DNA of 64,000 nucleotides from Zygnema cylindricum (GCA_037447655.1 JBBHKE010003514.1:1-64000); one strand, 5' to 3'; positions 34,086 to 52,604 are shown, counted from the first letter of the stretch. Program-made: numbers and translations. The notes: generated from the letters alone by a model not told the origin.

Positions 34086-35250
34086 CTTATGAGAGATGGG
34101 TTGGAAGGAAACGATATATCTCTCACCTTAAAGTATCTGATTACCAAGTTTAGAGTCTTGACACGGATAGGAAAAATTGGAAATTATATGTTAAAGGAAA
34201 ACTTGGATACTTTGTAGGATATGATGAGGATGTCAAGGGATATAGAGTCTATGACTTAGCAAAGAAAGATATCATTCAGGTCTAAAACCTAGTTGTCATG
34301 GATGAAGGGAAGTCATTTGACCCCTTCAAATATACCAAGACGATAAGAATCAGATTTAAGTCCGAAATTGAGGTAAACTCGGTCGTTCCCGAAAGGGACA
34401 TAAGTGAAAGTGTGATTGGAGATTCAAGGGAGATCTAAGATACACGAGATCCATCGCAAACCTCACATATTCTTATGGAATTCGAGGAGATAGAAGAGGA
34501 GGAATCGGAACCGGGTTCTATGGATAGGGGAGCCGATGAGACAGTAAGGAGAAATCTAACACTTCCCTCCATTATAGCTTCGGAGTTTGAGGGAGGGAGA
34601 AGGAGCAGCAAAATGATAGAAGAGAAACAGGCCGCTCATAAGGTAACTAAGCTATCCCAGCTAGATGAGCCTCAGTCATACTCGGAGGCAGTGAACAATT
34701 TGGAGAAAGACAGATGGATTAGAGCCATAAATGATGAGATGGCCTCCATAATGAAAAAAAATACTTGGGAACTAGCGGACTGTCCTCTGGACAGAAAAGT
34801 GATTGGGTGTAAATGAGTGTTTAAACTAAAACTGAACATAGATAATACCATTGAAAGATATAAGCTCGGTTGGTAGCAAAGGGGTTCACCCAAAAGGAGG
34901 GGATTGACTATGAGGAGACTTTTGCTCTAGTTGTTCGGTTCCTATCAGTAAGGATTCTCCTCAAACTAGCGGCAGCGAAAGACATGGAAATACACAAGAT
35001 GGATAATAAGACCGCATTTCTCAATACTGAATTAGAGGAAGAAATTTTCATGCGGCAACCAGAGGGGTTCATGGAGGAAGGATAATATAGCAAAGTTTGC
35101 ATACTCATAAAGTCTTTATATGGACTGAAGCATGCTCCGTGACAGTGGAATAATAATATAGATGAGTCTTTCAATGGTTTGGGATATATCCGGATCAGCT
35201 TTGACCATTCTATCTAAATGTTTGAAGATGAGAATGGTGTGGAAACTAAG
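34086..35250 (+). pseudogene. Integrase end and RT N-terminal remnant, element 4 (inverted part)
   Basis: Plus-strand text starts at [13 protein letters not shown] of the integrase C-terminus and continues through [80 protein letters not shown] and SLYGLKHAP. It ends at YMFEDENGV-like sequence with internal stops. Beyond 35250 the element text ends. Confidence 0.85.
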
Positions 35251-35830
35251 CCGGTAAACAAATTTTGTAAAAGGGACAAAAATAAGCACCACAATACACC
35301 ACAATACACAGCGAAAAGTTCCAAGGATCTTCCCGTAGCAACAGCAGGAGCACACAGCAATGACAGACAAGGTTGCGCTTTATTACTCGGGAGAGGATTA
35401 CAAAGTTCAGCGCTTGCTGCGAAATTCTACTCAAAGAGTGTCCTGCTGACTAGGCCTACTTCACTATTTAAACTAACTAGCTGGTAGTCAACCTAACACT
35501 GTACAACTGTACACGTGGACCTTCACGGTCAACCGAGACAAATCTCAAAATATCGTTCTAGAACAATACCGTTATATCTACATTCCGCGGCGTTGCTATA
35601 GTGCTTAGCTGCGTTGCTATGCTGGTACGCTACTAAGTAGCTACGCCGCTAAGTTGCTACGCTGCTATGTTGCGCTGGTTTGGAATGGCAGCTGCGCTGC
35701 TCTGACACCGCAACTATAGTAGCCTAGTTGCTAGCTACTAAGTACCCAACTCTGTAACCCTGTTACAGTAAGGAGTGACAAAAACAACGTAAAAGACTCA
35801 CTTTATCCAACGCCTTTACTAACATAGTTA
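35251..35830. repeat. Unidentified LTR-like or repeat fragment with GCTACGCTGCTA units
   Basis: Not similar to the copia LTRs here. Between 35585 and 35700 imperfect GCTACGCYGCTAAGTT-type units recur, forming a short minisatellite. No coding region. Its start coincides with the breakpoint of element 4. Confidence 0.35.
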
Positions 35831-35887
35831 GGAATCGGTCGTAGATCACTATTCACCCCCAATCTATTTAAACGTTGGCAATGCGAC

Positions 35888-36870
35888 TTACGAAGGGACG
35901 TTCAAGCGACGGCAAAATGTTGTTGACCATTTAATGGTATTCGGGTATCCCAACAGGAACTCATCGAAACAATGTCGTCGCTCGCGAATTCCATTTGAAA
36001 ATATCACCGTTGGGTTTTCTAACCTCGTGTCGTCGATGACGCCGAACCATTGTTGGCCATCATTCGAACTTTCGTCCAAACGAGGTGTTACCGTACATAC
36101 CGTAATTTCGTCACGCCCATCATTTAAGCGACGATATGTTGTTGTCGTCTACAGCGATATAAGGCAATGTCGTCGATAAAACGATGAACCTAAAATGAAA
36201 TCGTATGACACGTGGAGGAGAAAGACCAAAAAATGTCAAACAGAATACTGACCATCTGAAAACAATAAAAAACACGCACTAATGTGGAGGAAAAGTGTGA
36301 TTATGACATATATTGAGAGGGGAAGATGGCGGTCCAACATAAAAACATGCAATTACTAAAAAGTCACAACAAAACTTAATTTAAAACAACGTTTTAAGTG
36401 GTGCAATGAAACCATCTAATATATGGGGTAAGGTTTGACGATATTGCTTACTTATACCGTACACTCTGCTAAAATGTTCCGGAAACTTCCTCATGGTCCT
36501 TGGAATGAGTTCCTTCGACACGTTCTTTTCGTAGTTTTTCAACCTCCAGTTTATTACTCGCAATCGAGTAACCTTGGTCGACTCGTGTTGATTTTTTCAG
36601 TGGGCAACACGTCCTCTCGCATTGCATGAGGAGAGAAAAAACCCATCCACGATCGTCGCCGAATCAACCTACATTTCCACTTCCGGCTCGTTCTCGTCGT
36701 TGTTCTTCTCACCGTATTCCTCGTTTGGAAACTCATTTTCCTCGTTGATCCTCTTGTCTTCCGCATTGTGTTCAACTTGTGGATTATGGGGAACAGTGAT
36801 GTTATTGCCAGAGTTGGCACCCCAAATCTTTGTGATTGTCCACATACTTCCAAACTCGGAATATCACTAA
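35888..36870 (-). pseudogene. Degenerate minus-strand gene of unknown family
   Basis: One minus-strand frame reads WTITKIWGANSGNNITVPHN, then an acidic block (NEENEFPNEEYGEKNNDENE), two stops, and NWRLKNYEKNVSKELIPRTM and GISKQYRQTLPHILDGF to 36381. A further piece is WFGVIDDTRLENPTVIFSNG (36079-35888). Composition and continuity look coding, but the in-frame stops and missing start suggest a decayed gene or transposon remnant. I recognise no domain. Confidence 0.35.
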
Positions 36871-36991
36871 ATGAACAAGATGAAAGAGCAGCCGCAAAGG
36901 AAAAGAATGGCGACCAAAGAAAATGAAGATAGAGAGTTGGTAATGTGCTTGTCATTTTCACATATGCGTTTATATAGTTGAAAAGATGCAA

Positions 36992-37367
36992 GCGAATTTG
37001 AATTTGCGCGGTAAAAATGGAGGGAACGCCATTCTCGTCAAAATTTCAAAATTTGAACGTTTTTTTAACCCTCACTATTATAAATATTTAGAAACGAGAG
37101 AATAAAAGCGAGAACACATATAATTTGGTGCAATTTGGCTGAATATTTCAAAAATCACGTCGTCGCCGAAAATAGTGACAGCGCCATGGAACACCTCTAG
37201 ATTACATGTTGTACAACTAATATTTGATTAGATGATATTCGTGGGTTGTAACATTGATACACCGTTTTTCCATCGTCGTCTTCGATTAGTGACTTACTTT
37301 ACAAATACGTGGACATTAAACATCCCTAGTTTTGCGGCAACAGCCAATGATTCTCTTCCGACGGCGG
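36992..37367. other. No feature recognised
   Basis: A/T-rich unique sequence. No gene, RNA or terminal repeat is supported. Confidence 0.4.
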
Positions 37368-38240
37368 TTGATTAGCTGTCGTCGACGCTTTACCTCCAAT
37401 TAGAATTAAAATGTATCCTAAATGTGGTTTGTTCTCCATTGGACCCTCAATTACAATTAACAATGATACTAAAAAGAGGATCATTACACGTTTGACGCGA
37501 CTTAACGCATCTTTATTATAATTAAATGCCTATAATACAATGTGTGAATTATAATAAAGCAACCCAACAGGCTCCTTATTAAAGTTAATGGTCCATATTT
37601 AACATTATACAACCCTCGATATCCACGCGAATGAGAAGGAAAATTCAAACCGATCACATAATTCAGTGTAAGTTAAATGAAACGAAACAAATACATAAAA
37701 TACATGTCGTCATAGTTTCGTTCATACAGGATACTAAACTGAATCGAACAAACGTATTAAAGTTATACGGTCACTGCGTTTTACAGGTCGAAACATGGAA
37801 TTGAAAAATGTACAGTTTGTCATATGTTGTATTCGCACCTCTTTTACTGTAGTAATATTCACGCGTGCGAAAAAAATCCTTATTACAATTATAGTTACAA
37901 GAGAACGAAAGGACAAAAACCGTACTTTTCGAACCAATTACATGTACCTATTTTAGTGTATAACTATAAACGGCGTAATGATTGTTTATCAACAAACACA
38001 AATTAGAGTTATGGATTTATTTCACGGCAAGGACGCCACGTGGTACGGATTGTCAAGGTTTGTACTTCTACCTATTTTAACATGTATGCAATGACGGCGG
38101 ATCCTATATACCTAAATCAGCGTTAAGGAGAAATTACAATTAAACATTTTTTTGACGATGGGATTGATACACAAATTAGCATCAATGACACTATTTTGTT
38201 ATTGATACTAATAATTTCTTTAGTCTAATAACGATTCACG
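37368..38240 (+). repeat. Direct repeat copy 1 (688 bp identical to 40126-40813)
   Basis: Bases 37368-38055 are identical to 40126-40813 by direct reading (offset 2,758). The following 190 bp are only similar. The right end, TCTAATAACGATTCACG, is a damaged CACCG-type terminus; the left CACCG terminus is absent, so this is a truncated copy of the element at 40008-41000. Confidence 0.88.
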
Positions 38241-38367
38241 ATTTAGTTTTCACATTTAAATTGGTCGATTTGTAAAATCTTTGACGACTTTCAATATCTA
38301 AACTTGCACTACTTTCACCACTTAAATCAAGACACGTAATTTTACAGACATTACCATGCGCGTGTAA

Positions 38368-38445
38368 TGGGCACGATCAAGGGGTACAATCAACTAGTAC
38401 GATCAACGGGCACGATCAACGGGTACGATCAACGGGCACGATAAA
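38368..38445. repeat. 13-bp tandem repeat, six units
   Basis: Units CGGGYACGATCAA at 38368, 38381, 38394, 38407, 38420 and 38433, with a few substitutions. Related CGTGTAACGGGC text recurs at 38460 and 38865-38935. Confidence 0.88.
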
Positions 38446-38945
38446 TAGGATATGGTCCATGTCCGTGCAACGGGCATTTATTTGGCGTCAGCAAAGGGTT
38501 AACTTTGTCCCTCGGCCGACCTCACCGATCAGGTAACTTTCAAAGTACCCCCTCGGCAATCGTTTAGTACCGTCAGATCGTGGATGCACGATCCTGTCAA
38601 TGAATAGAGACAAACCCGCCACCTGTAATGAGTTTTCAGCCGTCTATCCTTTGTTCGTGGCCGTCCGATCATAGAATGCTGGCAGTTCAGAAAATAGCCG
38701 TCCTTTTCAAGAAGTACGATTTCGTGTCGTTAATTCTTTGCTCACTTTACCGTCAATCGCTGTGAAATGTTGGGCCGCGTCTACAAATGTACGTTTGGAC
38801 ATCTTCAATAGTACAATAGTATTGTACTTACACCGTTTGATAAACAGTAAACGGTCCATGCGCGTGTAACGAGCATGCTAATTGATAAACGGGCATGATA
38901 AAACAGGACACAGTCCATGCCCGTGTAACGGGCGTTGATTCACTA

Positions 38946-39144
38946 CAACGTGAATCGTTATTAGCCTTATGTACTCTATATCGGCACCCCAAAATTTTGA
39001 CATTGATACCTTAAATAGAATAAATTACACTATTTGAGGACGTGGACCATAATCTGCCACGTCTCCTGGCACTATATTAGAATGAATGACGCTAATTTTT
39101 TCATTACTCTAATAATTTCTTTAGTCTCATAACGATTCAAGGTG
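38946..39144. mobile_element. CACCG-type MITE, group C (199 bp)
   Basis: Termini CAACGTGAATCGTTATTAG and the inverse complement ending ATTCAAGGTG are flanked by TA. It is the same length as, and closely matches, 12313-12511 (TACCTTAAATAGAATAAA, CCACGTCTCCTGGCACTA blocks). Confidence 0.9.
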
Positions 39145-39146
39145 TA

Positions 39147-40005
39147 GTGCTATCAAATGAAAGATTTATGAAAACGATTTCTTTTGACTATCTTTGAGCG
39201 TATTTTGATGGCAAGTAGAATAGGAAAAGACTAAAAACAACAATCGGGAAATCATGGCGGAAAGTTTTAGAAGTTGTGACGTGGGCGCTGTCATAGTTGA
39301 GCGTGACGCACTTGACGTCACAATGTCACAAACCCTAAACATCTGCAATACCAAAGTGACAGAAACTGTTCAACGTGCGGGTGGACGTCTGAAATCGAAA
39401 TTGTGTGGAAGTTTCGCAACATTTTGTGTACCGTTTATGTGTCACATGATTCGTACACGTCTACGCTTGTCACTTTTTGAAGTAACAAGTTATTTGCGAT
39501 TACATCGGAATGCTCATAAAGATGTACGGAGAATCTTCGCTAGAAACAAATTTACAAGATTAAAGTTTCGGTTACATGGGAAAGTGCCCTGAGTCAATAA
39601 GATTATTGGATCCGTACTCTAGGATCCGTGATTTCAGGGTATGGATGTCGCAAACCTGGCCAGGTCAATTTTCTGGAATGATCGGCCCATTCGAGATAAG
39701 CTGACAGCGAACAAGCCCCCTAGGGCTGGGCTCCATTGGGCCAATTTGCAGGTTCCATAAACGTTCATTTAAATAAAAAGCGTTGACCGGAAAAAATGAA
39801 GCTTGCAAAGCTCAATGATTAGGGATACAATAGGGATCATTGTTCAAAACGAGCGTTTTGACCCGGAAACAGGCCCAATTGCGCCCAACCCAAATGTATA
39901 GATTCTGACTGGCCGACAATTTCTGCAGCAACCCTATTTGTACCCTTCGAATTTGATTTTGCTGTTGACGGCTGCCTGGTCGAGCCGTCGATGAGTGAAG
40001 ACCAC
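39147..40005. other. No supported gene
   Basis: A 112-codon open frame (39254-39592) has no recognisable feature and no homologue in this window beyond a weak resemblance to 11280-11430. I leave it uncalled. Confidence 0.4.
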
Positions 40006-40007
40006 TA

Positions 40008-41000
40008 CACCGTGAATCGCTATTAGCGTAATAAAAAATATAGCGTAATGAAACAATTAGCGTACTTTACGGTAAATTGTGTTTTTTCGGGTACACCATG
40101 ATACTAATTTATCATGTACTCTAATTTGATTAGCTGTCGTCGACGCTTTACCTCCAATTAGAATTAAAATGTATCCTAAATGTGGTTTGTTCTCCATTGG
40201 ACCCTCAATTACAATTAACAATGATACTAAAAAGAGGATCATTACACGTTTGACGCGACTTAACGCATCTTTATTATAATTAAATGCCTATAATACAATG
40301 TGTGAATTATAATAAAGCAACCCAACAGGCTCCTTATTAAAGTTAATGGTCCATATTTAACATTATACAACCCTCGATATCCACGCGAATGAGAAGGAAA
40401 ATTCAAACCGATCACATAATTCAGTGTAAGTTAAATGAAACGAAACAAATACATAAAATACATGTCGTCATAGTTTCGTTCATACAGGATACTAAACTGA
40501 ATCGAACAAACGTATTAAAGTTATACGGTCACTGCGTTTTACAGGTCGAAACATGGAATTGAAAAATGTACAGTTTGTCATATGTTGTATTCGCACCTCT
40601 TTTACTGTAGTAATATTCACGCGTGCGAAAAAAATCCTTATTACAATTATAGTTACAAGAGAACGAAAGGACAAAAACCGTACTTTTCGAACCAATTACA
40701 TGTACCTATTTTAGTGTATAACTATAAACGGCGTAATGATTGTTTATCAACAAACACAAATTAGAGTTATGGATTTATTTCACGGCAAGGACGCCACGTG
40801 GTACGGATTGTCAGGGTTTGTACTTCTACCTATTTTACCATACATGTAATGACACGGATCCTGTAAACCTAAATCAGCGTTACGTAGAAATTACAATTAA
40901 ACATTTTTTTGACGATGGGATTGATACACAAATTAGCATCAATGACATTATTTTGTTATTGATACTAATAATTTATGTAGTCTAATAACGATTCATGGTG
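40008..41000. mobile_element. CACCG-terminus element of about 990 bp carrying the direct-repeat segment
   Basis: The left terminus CACCGTGAATCGCTATTAGC (TA at 40006-40007) and the right terminus TAATAACGATTCATGGTG (ending 41000) pair imperfectly. The first 118 bp are identical to the start of the group B MITE at 51687. At 40126 the text switches to the 688-bp segment shared with 37368. It looks like a chimera of a group B end and a larger element. Another CACCTCGAATCGCTATTAGG terminus starts at 41008 without a visible partner. Confidence 0.7.
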
Positions 41001-41801
41001 TTCAGTACACCTCGAATCGCTATTAGGGCTAATAAATTTGTCGCCACTCAAAACATCCTTTCTGCGTACACACTGGTCCATTTTTCAATTTGAGACCGCC
41101 AATCGGAAGCTGAGAGTCTGAAATTTCATTCGCAACCGTTAGATCTACAATCCGACATCTGTGTACGGCGAAAAATGTTTTAACTTTTAAGAAACCAAAA
41201 AAACATTAACACTGACAGCGATACGCTATGTACTTACCTGTATACCTCGAAAATTCCACGTATCGCGATGCACACTATTTTGACAATATTACCGCGAATA
41301 TGGCGTGGGCATACGATATTTACAAACTAAGTATAGTGTGGGATGCATTGACAGGATGACTGCAGGATATTATCAAATTTCGTACGTGTATGGCTGCACT
41401 ATTTCGAGTTCATGGTAGTTATTTTTTAATAAAATATCTGCTTTTCAGATATCATCCCGGTCGGTTTCAGCCGCTGATTTATAAATTTGTCTGGTGCTAA
41501 CCTGGAAATTTTCCGTGCGAAATTTAATCAGGCTTTTAGATATGCTGGAAGTCATTCTCAGCCGTCGATATTTTTTTGTGCAATTAAAGATCACTAATAC
41601 TATAATCCACATAATATAGCGTTTATAAAATGTAGGTACCGCGTATTCCAACACCTCGATGAGAAGAAACCCGCTATATCTCGCATTAAGCATCGCTGTT
41701 AACCGTTTTGGCGTAAAGTTCGATACGATATGCATTGCTAGGCACGGTAATAAACTAATAACCTCCTATGTCTACGCGATAACCGACACATAGGTTCAAA
41801 C

Positions 41802-42072
41802 CATAGTTCAAAAGTAGGTGAAAGTAGGCCCATACAATACGCCTATTGTATGCAAAACATACAATATGACCTTAAGACCCATATTGTATTCGGACCTATT
41901 CGGACCAATGAAAACATTCGAACCAAAAATTTGTATTTACACCGTCAGATTCGGACGATCGGACGGTCGCTGATCAAGGTAGCGAGAAGATCACATGAAA
42001 AGCCCATAATACAACTTACGATAGGGGCGCCGACCAAAGGCCTACCATAAAAACGCCTACTTTTGAACTATG
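41802..42072. mobile_element. hAT-like MITE (271 bp) with perfect 8-bp target duplication
   Basis: Termini CATAGTTCAAAAGTAGG and CCTACTTTTGAACTATG are exact inverse complements. The flanking GTTCAAAC at 41794-41801 and 42073-42080 is identical. It is the uninterrupted reverse-oriented relative of 10372-11141. Confidence 0.93.
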
Positions 42073-42856
42073 GTTCAAACCGTTCATCGTAGCCGTAGGT
42101 TCAACTGCCGTAGATTACGCGCATGGGAAGTCTCGTTTGGATTAGATGAAGCGTCCTTCCGCCGTCCCCATTGGTGATCGTCGACAACAATACGAACTGT
42201 ACGACGACGTCTCATTTGGAAGAATCCCTTGGCGTCTACTGTACCTGTTTTCGACTTGACCACACGCACAGTCGGCCACGTAGGCGTCAGATCTCTCAGT
42301 GTGATGTAGAACACATTGCGCCACGTCAGTACTTGTTTCAAAGGACTGACTCCCTTTGGACCAGAAAACCCGCGGCCAAAAAATCTACTTTGTCCTATGT
42401 GTGCTGTTCGAAAGTCCATAAGATGGCCACGTTGCTGGCTGTCATGCTCCGACAGGAGCCGCGGTCCTAGAGCAAAGCACCTCCAACGAAAAAAAATTGC
42501 AACCAGTCGGCAGTTTTCTGATAATACCCTCAATCATTCCAAAATCTTTGTACGAAAAACTATTGGCAATTCAATTTCGTCATGCCAGCGCTTACAGTCA
42601 CCGCCCCAGGAATCCAGTAAAACAATTCCACGTTATATGTTAACATTCGGAACCTTTGGACAATCAACGCGTGATCAAATCATGTTTACCAACAGATAAT
42701 GCTCCAAAGTGGATCCGTTTGTCTTTCCATCTATATTGAATGCTGTTTAGGTGGACACTATTTTGACCGTCATATTATCATTCCTCCTGGTCGGTGGATG
42801 AACCCTCTCTTTGTGGCCCGTCTCTCTCCAGCAGTCACATCGTCTCCTCTCGCGGC

Positions 42857-42862
42857 CACGTG
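42857..42862 (+). promoter_or_regulatory. G-box CACGTG upstream of COP1
   Basis: CACGTG within GGCCACGTGTGTC, 486 bp before the COP1 start codon. G-boxes bind bZIP (HY5 type) and bHLH (PIF type) factors in plants. Use here is inferred from position only. Confidence 0.45.
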
Positions 42863-42920
42863 TGTCACATCTGACTCTTGCACCGTGGCCTACTTTTTCA
42901 ACTGCCACGCTTTTTCGGCC

Positions 42921-42926
42921 CACGTG
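42921..42926 (+). promoter_or_regulatory. Second G-box CACGTG upstream of COP1
   Basis: CACGTG within GCCCACGTGTTAT, 64 bp from the first. The pair is more than a chance single hexamer, though binding is untested. Confidence 0.45.
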
Positions 42927-43347
42927 TTATACCGCTGTTTGTAGTTCGTTCTTACAGCCTCCTCCTTTCGAAACAATCATAAACCGTACTATTATATTTG
43001 GACCACAACATACCGTACAATATGTACGTACAAACCGTGCACACTAACTGTACTCTACCGGTCTCCCCCCCCGCCTTGGAACAATGTTCCGATTGGTCCA
43101 TTCTCCACGTCGTCGACTTTTTGTACAATAAAGGATTGCCAGTACGATTGCAACTCGTCACACATGTCGAACAATCTAACAAGTACACTTTTTGGAACTC
43201 GTACGATCCGTACATTTTCAAAATTTACTCAATTCCTTGTCATTTTTCAAACCCTAACCATTCTTTTTTCCAGCCATTCTTCAATAGTGGTCTTCTTCCT
43301 GAAGAAAACCAAGTGAAGGCAGGAATTTGAAAATATAAACGACAGCC

Positions 43348-49610
<6,263 letters not shown>

Positions 49611-49892
49611 ACTCTTTTCTTTTTTTCGTAGTTTTCTTTTCTTCTTATGTTTCTTTCTTTCACAGGTTTCTTTTTTTCGTAGGCTTTTTTTTCTGTTCTT
49701 TAGTATTCTTTTTAGCGATGAATTAAGCAGCTTCGTATTTTTTTCACCAATTAGTTTCAAGCAGTTATACGAATTTAAGTTAAGAGTCTGTATTAGGATA
49801 TGTAATTTAGATTTTATACAGTTTTTAAGTTTAAATGTTAAGAGGGTTGTTTTTGGTTTTAGGTCGGTACAGTGAATGAATCCACACCAGCC

Positions 49893-49898
49893 AATAAA
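49893..49898 (+). terminator. Possible COP1 polyadenylation signal AATAAA
   Basis: AATAAA about 283 nt after the stop codon in T-rich 3' flank. A second AATAAA is at 50369-50374. Which is used cannot be told from sequence. Confidence 0.3.
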
Positions 49899-50399
49899 TG
49901 TTAAATTTGCCGATGGTTATGGGAAATATGATAAAGAAATCAATAATTTCTATAAGTTTTTTTTCCTGTCATGTGTCGTGTTCCGGTTTTGGGAGATGGC
50001 TGTTGGGATCAAAGTTCAAATGTGTGAAACAAATGGTGAATTCTTTTTTGTTGATAATATGGTATAATAGTACATAATGTGGTTGAATAGCATAATCTAC
50101 AGACCCATGTGCAGTGACTCTTACTACATCCATGTAACACAGTATGACTGCATTGCATGTAAACACTTCATACTGATTTAATGTATGCATGTAATCGAGT
50201 AAAACATGATTTCAGTATGCAACAATCGTATTTATCCTTCTCCATCACATTCGAACTTTGGCAGGAATCATTTGTTGATAAGAATTGTCTGAATGAAAGT
50301 GCGCTGACCTAAATTTTGAATTTGTTTTTATTTTGTTTTTTTTTTTATATGTATATTGTCTTGAGTGGAATAAATGATTTTTTTTCAATATGTTTATTC

Positions 50400-51057
50400 T
50401 TCAGTCGTATCCTTTAAAACGCTGGAAACCATACATTGCTCCTTTTTGACTCTGTCCTCTTTGTCAAATTGATCATCTCTTGTGTAGATAACATATTTTG
50501 AATTAGGTCGTTTTTTTAAACATTTCTTTCACCGCATTTTTGAGAATAGTGTTTTCCTGTCATAGCGTGTTGATTGTTGGTGGAGCTTTTATTCTTCTAA
50601 CGATAATGTATGGTGTAACCCTAAAAGCCACCGCAATGGAACAAAAACTCACAAATTTTTTTTTTTCAATGTTATAAATCCATATAGAATTTGTTGCACA
50701 GACTCTGTTTGAACCATTTTAAAAACTGTGGATTGATATACGGATACTTTGAACCTTAGGCACGAATGTTGAAAGAATAGCACAATGACAAACTTATAAG
50801 ATTTTAACATATAAAATTAATCTGTAAGTCTTCTAGATGATGTCATAAAAAAATTCATTTTTTTTTCTTTGGTATGTGTCTGCGACTGGAGATTGTTTCA
50901 AGTCTCCTGATTGTTAATTTGACTTAAACGTAGTACAAAAAGGCACTATGGTAAACCATCTGATTACATGCACAGTACTAAAAAGGCGAAATAATGCCTA
51001 AAATGACACAATATTTTAAAAGCAAAACACAGGGAGCAATTTTTATTGCAAATGACA
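50400..51057. other. Downstream flank of COP1, no gene
   Basis: A/T-rich sequence without open frames of note or repeat termini. Confidence 0.4.
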
Positions 51058-51570
51058 AGGAAGTTTACTCTAATTTATTTAAGTATTCTATATTGGGTTA
51101 TGTCGGCAATAATTATCCGCGCTGAAATTATGAACACTAAATTTCGTAAACGTACAGAATTTGTCAGTCCATATAGTTTTGACGTCATTATGACGTTAGT
51201 ACTATTTGTCGTGCTGAATGTCAGTTAATGTTCACACTGACGACGATGTTGTCGACGGACGAGAGTTATGCAAACGGCTTTTTTTTTATGTGATTGATTT
51301 TTTGTTTAGTGCGATTCCACGTGCGAGCGCGATTCTATTAAATCGGTACTTGTACCTTATTTTTTAAAAATGTACAATATTGCACGGTCCGACGTCGTCT
51401 GTACTCCACACTATTTAAAACGAAGCTATATTAGAAATATTAATGCTAATTAAACCTTACCTAAATTAGAATAATGAAAAAATTAGAGTCGTTTACTCTA
51501 TTTGATGTGATAGAGTCGAAATTTCGAGCGACCGAATTAGAGTAATTTACTCTAATTACGATTCGCGGTG
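51058..51570. mobile_element. CACCG-type MITE, group A, left end missing
   Basis: The right terminus TAATTACGATTCGCGGTG is followed by TA (51571-51572). The body matches group A copy 1 from GTTTACTCTAATTTATTTAA onward, including TATGTCGGCAATAATTATC. The left CACCG end is absent. Confidence 0.82.
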
Positions 51571-51609
51571 TACCATTTTGTTTTAACATCCAAGGATTTA
51601 CTAACACTA

Positions 51610-52604
51610 CACCGCAAATCGTAATTAGAGTAATGAAAAAATTAGAGTACAAAAACTAAAAAAAAAAAGTAGAGTAACGAACGCTACACCGTGAATCGCT
51701 ATTAGCGTAATAAAAAATATAGCGTAATGAAACAATTAGCGTACTTTACGGTAAATTGTGTTTTTTCGGGTACACCATGATACTAATTTATCATGTACTC
51801 TAATTTGTAAACCGCTTTGTAAAAAATTTCGGCACATAAACATGTCCACACTAAAACATGTAGATGTACAAAATTGTTCAAATCGTACGCCGTCGCGTTT
51901 TTTTGACATCTGCGTATGCCGGAAAATATTTACGCAATTATATATTATTATATTTTCTGTACTTTTAAATTAAAAAAAGGTACGGAATAGTACAGATCTG
52001 GCAGTCCGTAAACCACACTATTTAAAAGGGCACTAAATTACAGTTATGAACCGTATTGAGCGGGGTACCTCAAATAACGTGCAAAAACATTTAGCGTACT
52101 TTATTCTATTTGAGAATTTGCCCCAAAAAAGGGGGTACCCCAATTAGCGTCATGTACGCTAATAGCGATTCACGGTGTAATTTGTGTGATAGAGCTGTTT
52201 CAACTATGAAGTTTACTCTAATTTATTGAAGTACTCTAATTTGGCACGCTAATATCCTCCACTGTAAATAAGGTATTCGTACAGAATTTGGCAAAACGTA
52301 CAGTTTGTCGTCACTATGATCGTTTGCACTACGTGGTTTGTTAAAACGCAGTTACATGATAAAGGCCTGTATTAAATCATTATTTGTACTTTTTTACTTA
52401 GTAAAGTACAATTTTGCACGGTCGGAGGTCGTCCGTACTCCATACTATTTAAAACGAACCTATATTATAATTAAAAACGCTAATTAAACTTTACCCTAAA
52501 TATAATAATGAAAAAATTAGAGTCATTTACTCTATTTCATGTGATAGAGTCGAAATTTCGAGCGACCGAATTAGCGTAATTTACTCTAATTACGATTCGC
52601 GGTG
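51610..52604. mobile_element. CACCG-type MITE, group A (502 bp net), with a group B MITE inserted
   Basis: Termini CACCGCAAATCGTAATTAGA and its inverse complement are flanked by TA. Removing 51687-52177 plus one TA leaves 502 bp colinear with 10460-10961. Confidence 0.92.
51687..52177. mobile_element. CACCG-type MITE, group B (491 bp), nested
   Basis: Termini CACCGTGAATCGCTATTAGC and exact inverse complement. TA at 51685-51686 and 52178-52179. The host MITE's undisturbed homologue reads AACGC-TA-ATTTATGTG, and here AACGC-TA precedes and TA-ATTTGTGTG follows the insert. This is a direct demonstration of TA duplication. Confidence 0.95.

Larger units (their letters stand above)
32340..35250. 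mobile_element. Rearranged copia element with an internal inversion (element 4)
   Basis: 32340-33119 is a partial LTR starting TGCAATTC. It breaks off just after the tRNA-like B box and joins the end of RNase H. 33120-34081 is minus-strand RNase H and the RT C-terminal half. 34082-35250 is plus-strand integrase end and RT N-terminal half. The two RT halves meet head to head at the position that in intact copies lies between FEDENGV and FIAIYVDD. Gag, protease and the 5' LTR are missing. Confidence 0.82.

Noticed and set aside
39254-39592. 112-codon open frame starting MAESFRSCDV
   Set aside because: No domain recognised; only weak text similarity to non-coding sequence near 11280-11430, which suggests a shared repeat.
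42084-42533. 149-codon minus-strand open frame upstream of COP1, with overlapping frames on both strands
   Set aside because: No domain, no splice context and no start support. Several overlapping frames are open at once, which suggests chance in GC-richer promoter DNA.
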